In this document: positions 4,674 to 5,437 of the stretch, in pieces
Layout of the letters: each line of letters opens with the position of its first letter
Position numbering within the stretch: position 1 is the first letter of the stretch
Assembly (NCBI GenBank): GCA_003218735.1
Contig: QHOJ01000200.1
Coordinates: 1 to 5,437, forward strand
Direction of reading: 5' to 3'
Origin: Verrucomicrobiota bacterium
Lineage (GTDB): Bacteria; Verrucomicrobiota; Verrucomicrobiia; Chthoniobacterales; UBA10450
Length of the DNA: 5,437 nucleotides
Notes under the pieces: model-generated
Told to the model about the DNA's origin: nothing
The model's input: only the letters and a program-made list of their open reading frames with translations
Database searches by the model: none
Made by a program: the position numbers and the translations under genes

Positions 4674-5437
4674 CTAAATCAAATGCTCGCGATTATCGGA
4701 GCGAAGCCGGATCGTTTTGTTTTGCAAATCGTGGGCGGCGCGGATGAAGCGCACTGTCCTGCTCTTCGCGCGCATTAAAATCGAATGCGTAGTTGCTTTC
4801 ATGCCTTGCCCTTTTACCCCGCGCAAAAGCGCACTGTCGCTGATTCCCGTTGCGCAAAAAATGATGTTTTTGCCGTTAGCCAGATCGTCAGCGCAGAAAA
4901 CGTCGCCCAAATCTTTTTCGTAACCGTCGTCGATCAATTTTTTCCGTTCCTTGTCGTCGCGCGGCCACATTTTGCATTGCATCTCGCCACCGAGACATTT
5001 GATGCCCGCCGCGGCCAGGACTGCTTCCGGCGAACCGCCAATGCCCATGTAAAGATCAACATTGCTTTCCGGTAACGAAGGCGCCATTGCCGCGGCGATA
5101 TCGCCATCGCCGATCATGCGCAACGACGCGCCGGCTGCCCGAATTTCCTCGACGATCTCTTTGTGCCGTGGCCGATCCAGCATCATCACCCCCACATCCT
5201 GCACACGTTTCTCCAACGCGCGGGCCACGATAGCGAGCGTCTCGGCGATGGGCGCCTCGAGCTGCAAAGCATCGCCCCGTTTCTGCATGTACTGAATGAC
5301 GCGTGGCCCATACGACAATTTCATCATGTAAAACGAAGGAACATCTCGCAGCGCCACTTTCACAGCTTCCTCGGGACTCGCCGCCGCAATGCAACTGATC
5401 GAGTTCGGCGCGCCTTTGGAAATGTTGGTCGTGCCGT
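4674..5437 (-). CDS. glpX: Fructose-1,6-bisphosphatase class II (GlpX type), partial, N-terminus outside window
   Basis: Class II fructose-1,6-bisphosphatase hydrolyses fructose 1,6-bisphosphate to fructose 6-phosphate in gluconeogenesis and related sugar cycles in the cytoplasm. The minus-strand frame is open from the window edge (5435) to TAG at 4676-4674, giving 253 residues. The GTG at 5363 is not the start, because the upstream sequence continues in frame as GTTNISKGAPNSISCIAAAS, which matches the substrate-site region after the usual DP(I/L)(D/E)GT motif. Further motifs are MMKLSYGP, LDRPRH (about 5180-5163), the metal-site-type IGDGD (5114-5100), GIGGSPEAVLAAAGIKCLGGEMQ (GGSPE at 5039-5025), FCATGISD and KATTHSILMR near the C-terminus. 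Full-length members have about 320-340 residues, so roughly 70-90 are missing. Some GlpX proteins also act on sedoheptulose 1,7-bisphosphate; that cannot be judged here. A palindromic repeat follows 2 bp after the stop. Confidence 0.92.
   Translation of the reverse strand, partial: GTTNISKGAPNSISCIAAASPEEAVKVALRDVPSFYMMKLSYGPRVIQYMQKRGDALQLEAPIAETLAIVARALEKRVQDVGVMMLDRPRHKEIVEEIRAAGASLRMIGDGDIAAAMAPSLPESNVDLYMGIGGSPEAVLAAAGIKCLGGEMQCKMWPRDDKERKKLIDDGYEKDLGDVFCADDLANGKNIIFCATGISDSALLRGVKGQGMKATTHSILMRAKSRTVRFIRAAHDLQNKTIRLRSDNREHLI

Noticed and set aside
4596..4778. Small plus-strand open frame of 60 codons across the repeat and the glpX end
   Set aside because: It starts by the palindromic element and runs antisense into the conserved glpX C-terminus; no independent support.
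4674..5363. Complete short glpX starting at GTG 5363
   Set aside because: The frame stays open to the window edge and the upstream residues match the GlpX substrate-site region, so it is a cut gene, not a short one.
5056..5394. Open frame of 112 codons on the minus strand over glpX
   Set aside because: It is a different frame of the same strand inside a well-recognised gene, with no family resemblance.
1..5437. CRISPR array, tRNA, rRNA, prophage or defence genes
   Set aside because: No regularly spaced direct repeats, no tRNA-like sequence, and every long coding region is assigned to a metabolic, membrane or small crystallin-fold protein.

Overview
The window carries five protein genes, two of them cut by its edges, and a cluster of short palindromic repeats. 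By eye the DNA is moderately GC-rich. The gene content is a beta-barrel assembly protein BamA, the futalosine-pathway menaquinone enzyme MqnC, an FAD-dependent D-amino-acid-oxidase-like protein, a beta/gamma-crystallin-fold protein and a GlpX-type fructose-1,6-bisphosphatase. Together these indicate a Gram-negative (diderm) bacterium that makes menaquinone through futalosine. The BamA and GlpX wording and the style of the repeats remind me of soil Verrucomicrobiota. That placement is an inference from memory, not a search result.

Layout. Bases 1-1793 (minus strand) are the N-terminal 597 codons of bamA: signal peptide, POTRA domains and the first part of the barrel. The C-terminus lies outside the window. 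Bases 1794-1926 are a leader with a candidate promoter and a short direct repeat. Bases 1927-3018 (minus) are mqnC, in tandem with bamA. Bases 3019-3068 are a 50-bp divergent promoter region. Bases 3069-4085 (plus) are the oxidase-like gene. Bases 4086-4134 are a hairpin-rich gap between convergent genes. Bases 4135-4533 (minus) are a small crystallin-fold gene. Bases 4534-4673 are mostly a palindromic repeat. Bases 4674-5437 (minus) are the C-terminal three quarters of glpX, with its start outside the window.

The genes do not form one pathway. BamA works in the outer-membrane assembly machine, MqnC in quinone synthesis, GlpX in gluconeogenesis, and the oxidase probably in amino-acid catabolism. 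mqnC and bamA may share transcription, but bamA seems to have its own promoter.

The most interesting content is three REPIN-like doublets (two REP-like hairpin units in inverted orientation) within 1.3 kb. One is exactly 51 bp, lies on codon boundaries inside the oxidase gene and is translated as 17 extra residues. A second supplies the last residues and stop codon of the same gene. A third starts 2 bp after the glpX stop. Separately, the second POTRA domain of BamA appears to lack its first strand and loop, which can be seen by comparing it with POTRA3 of the same protein.
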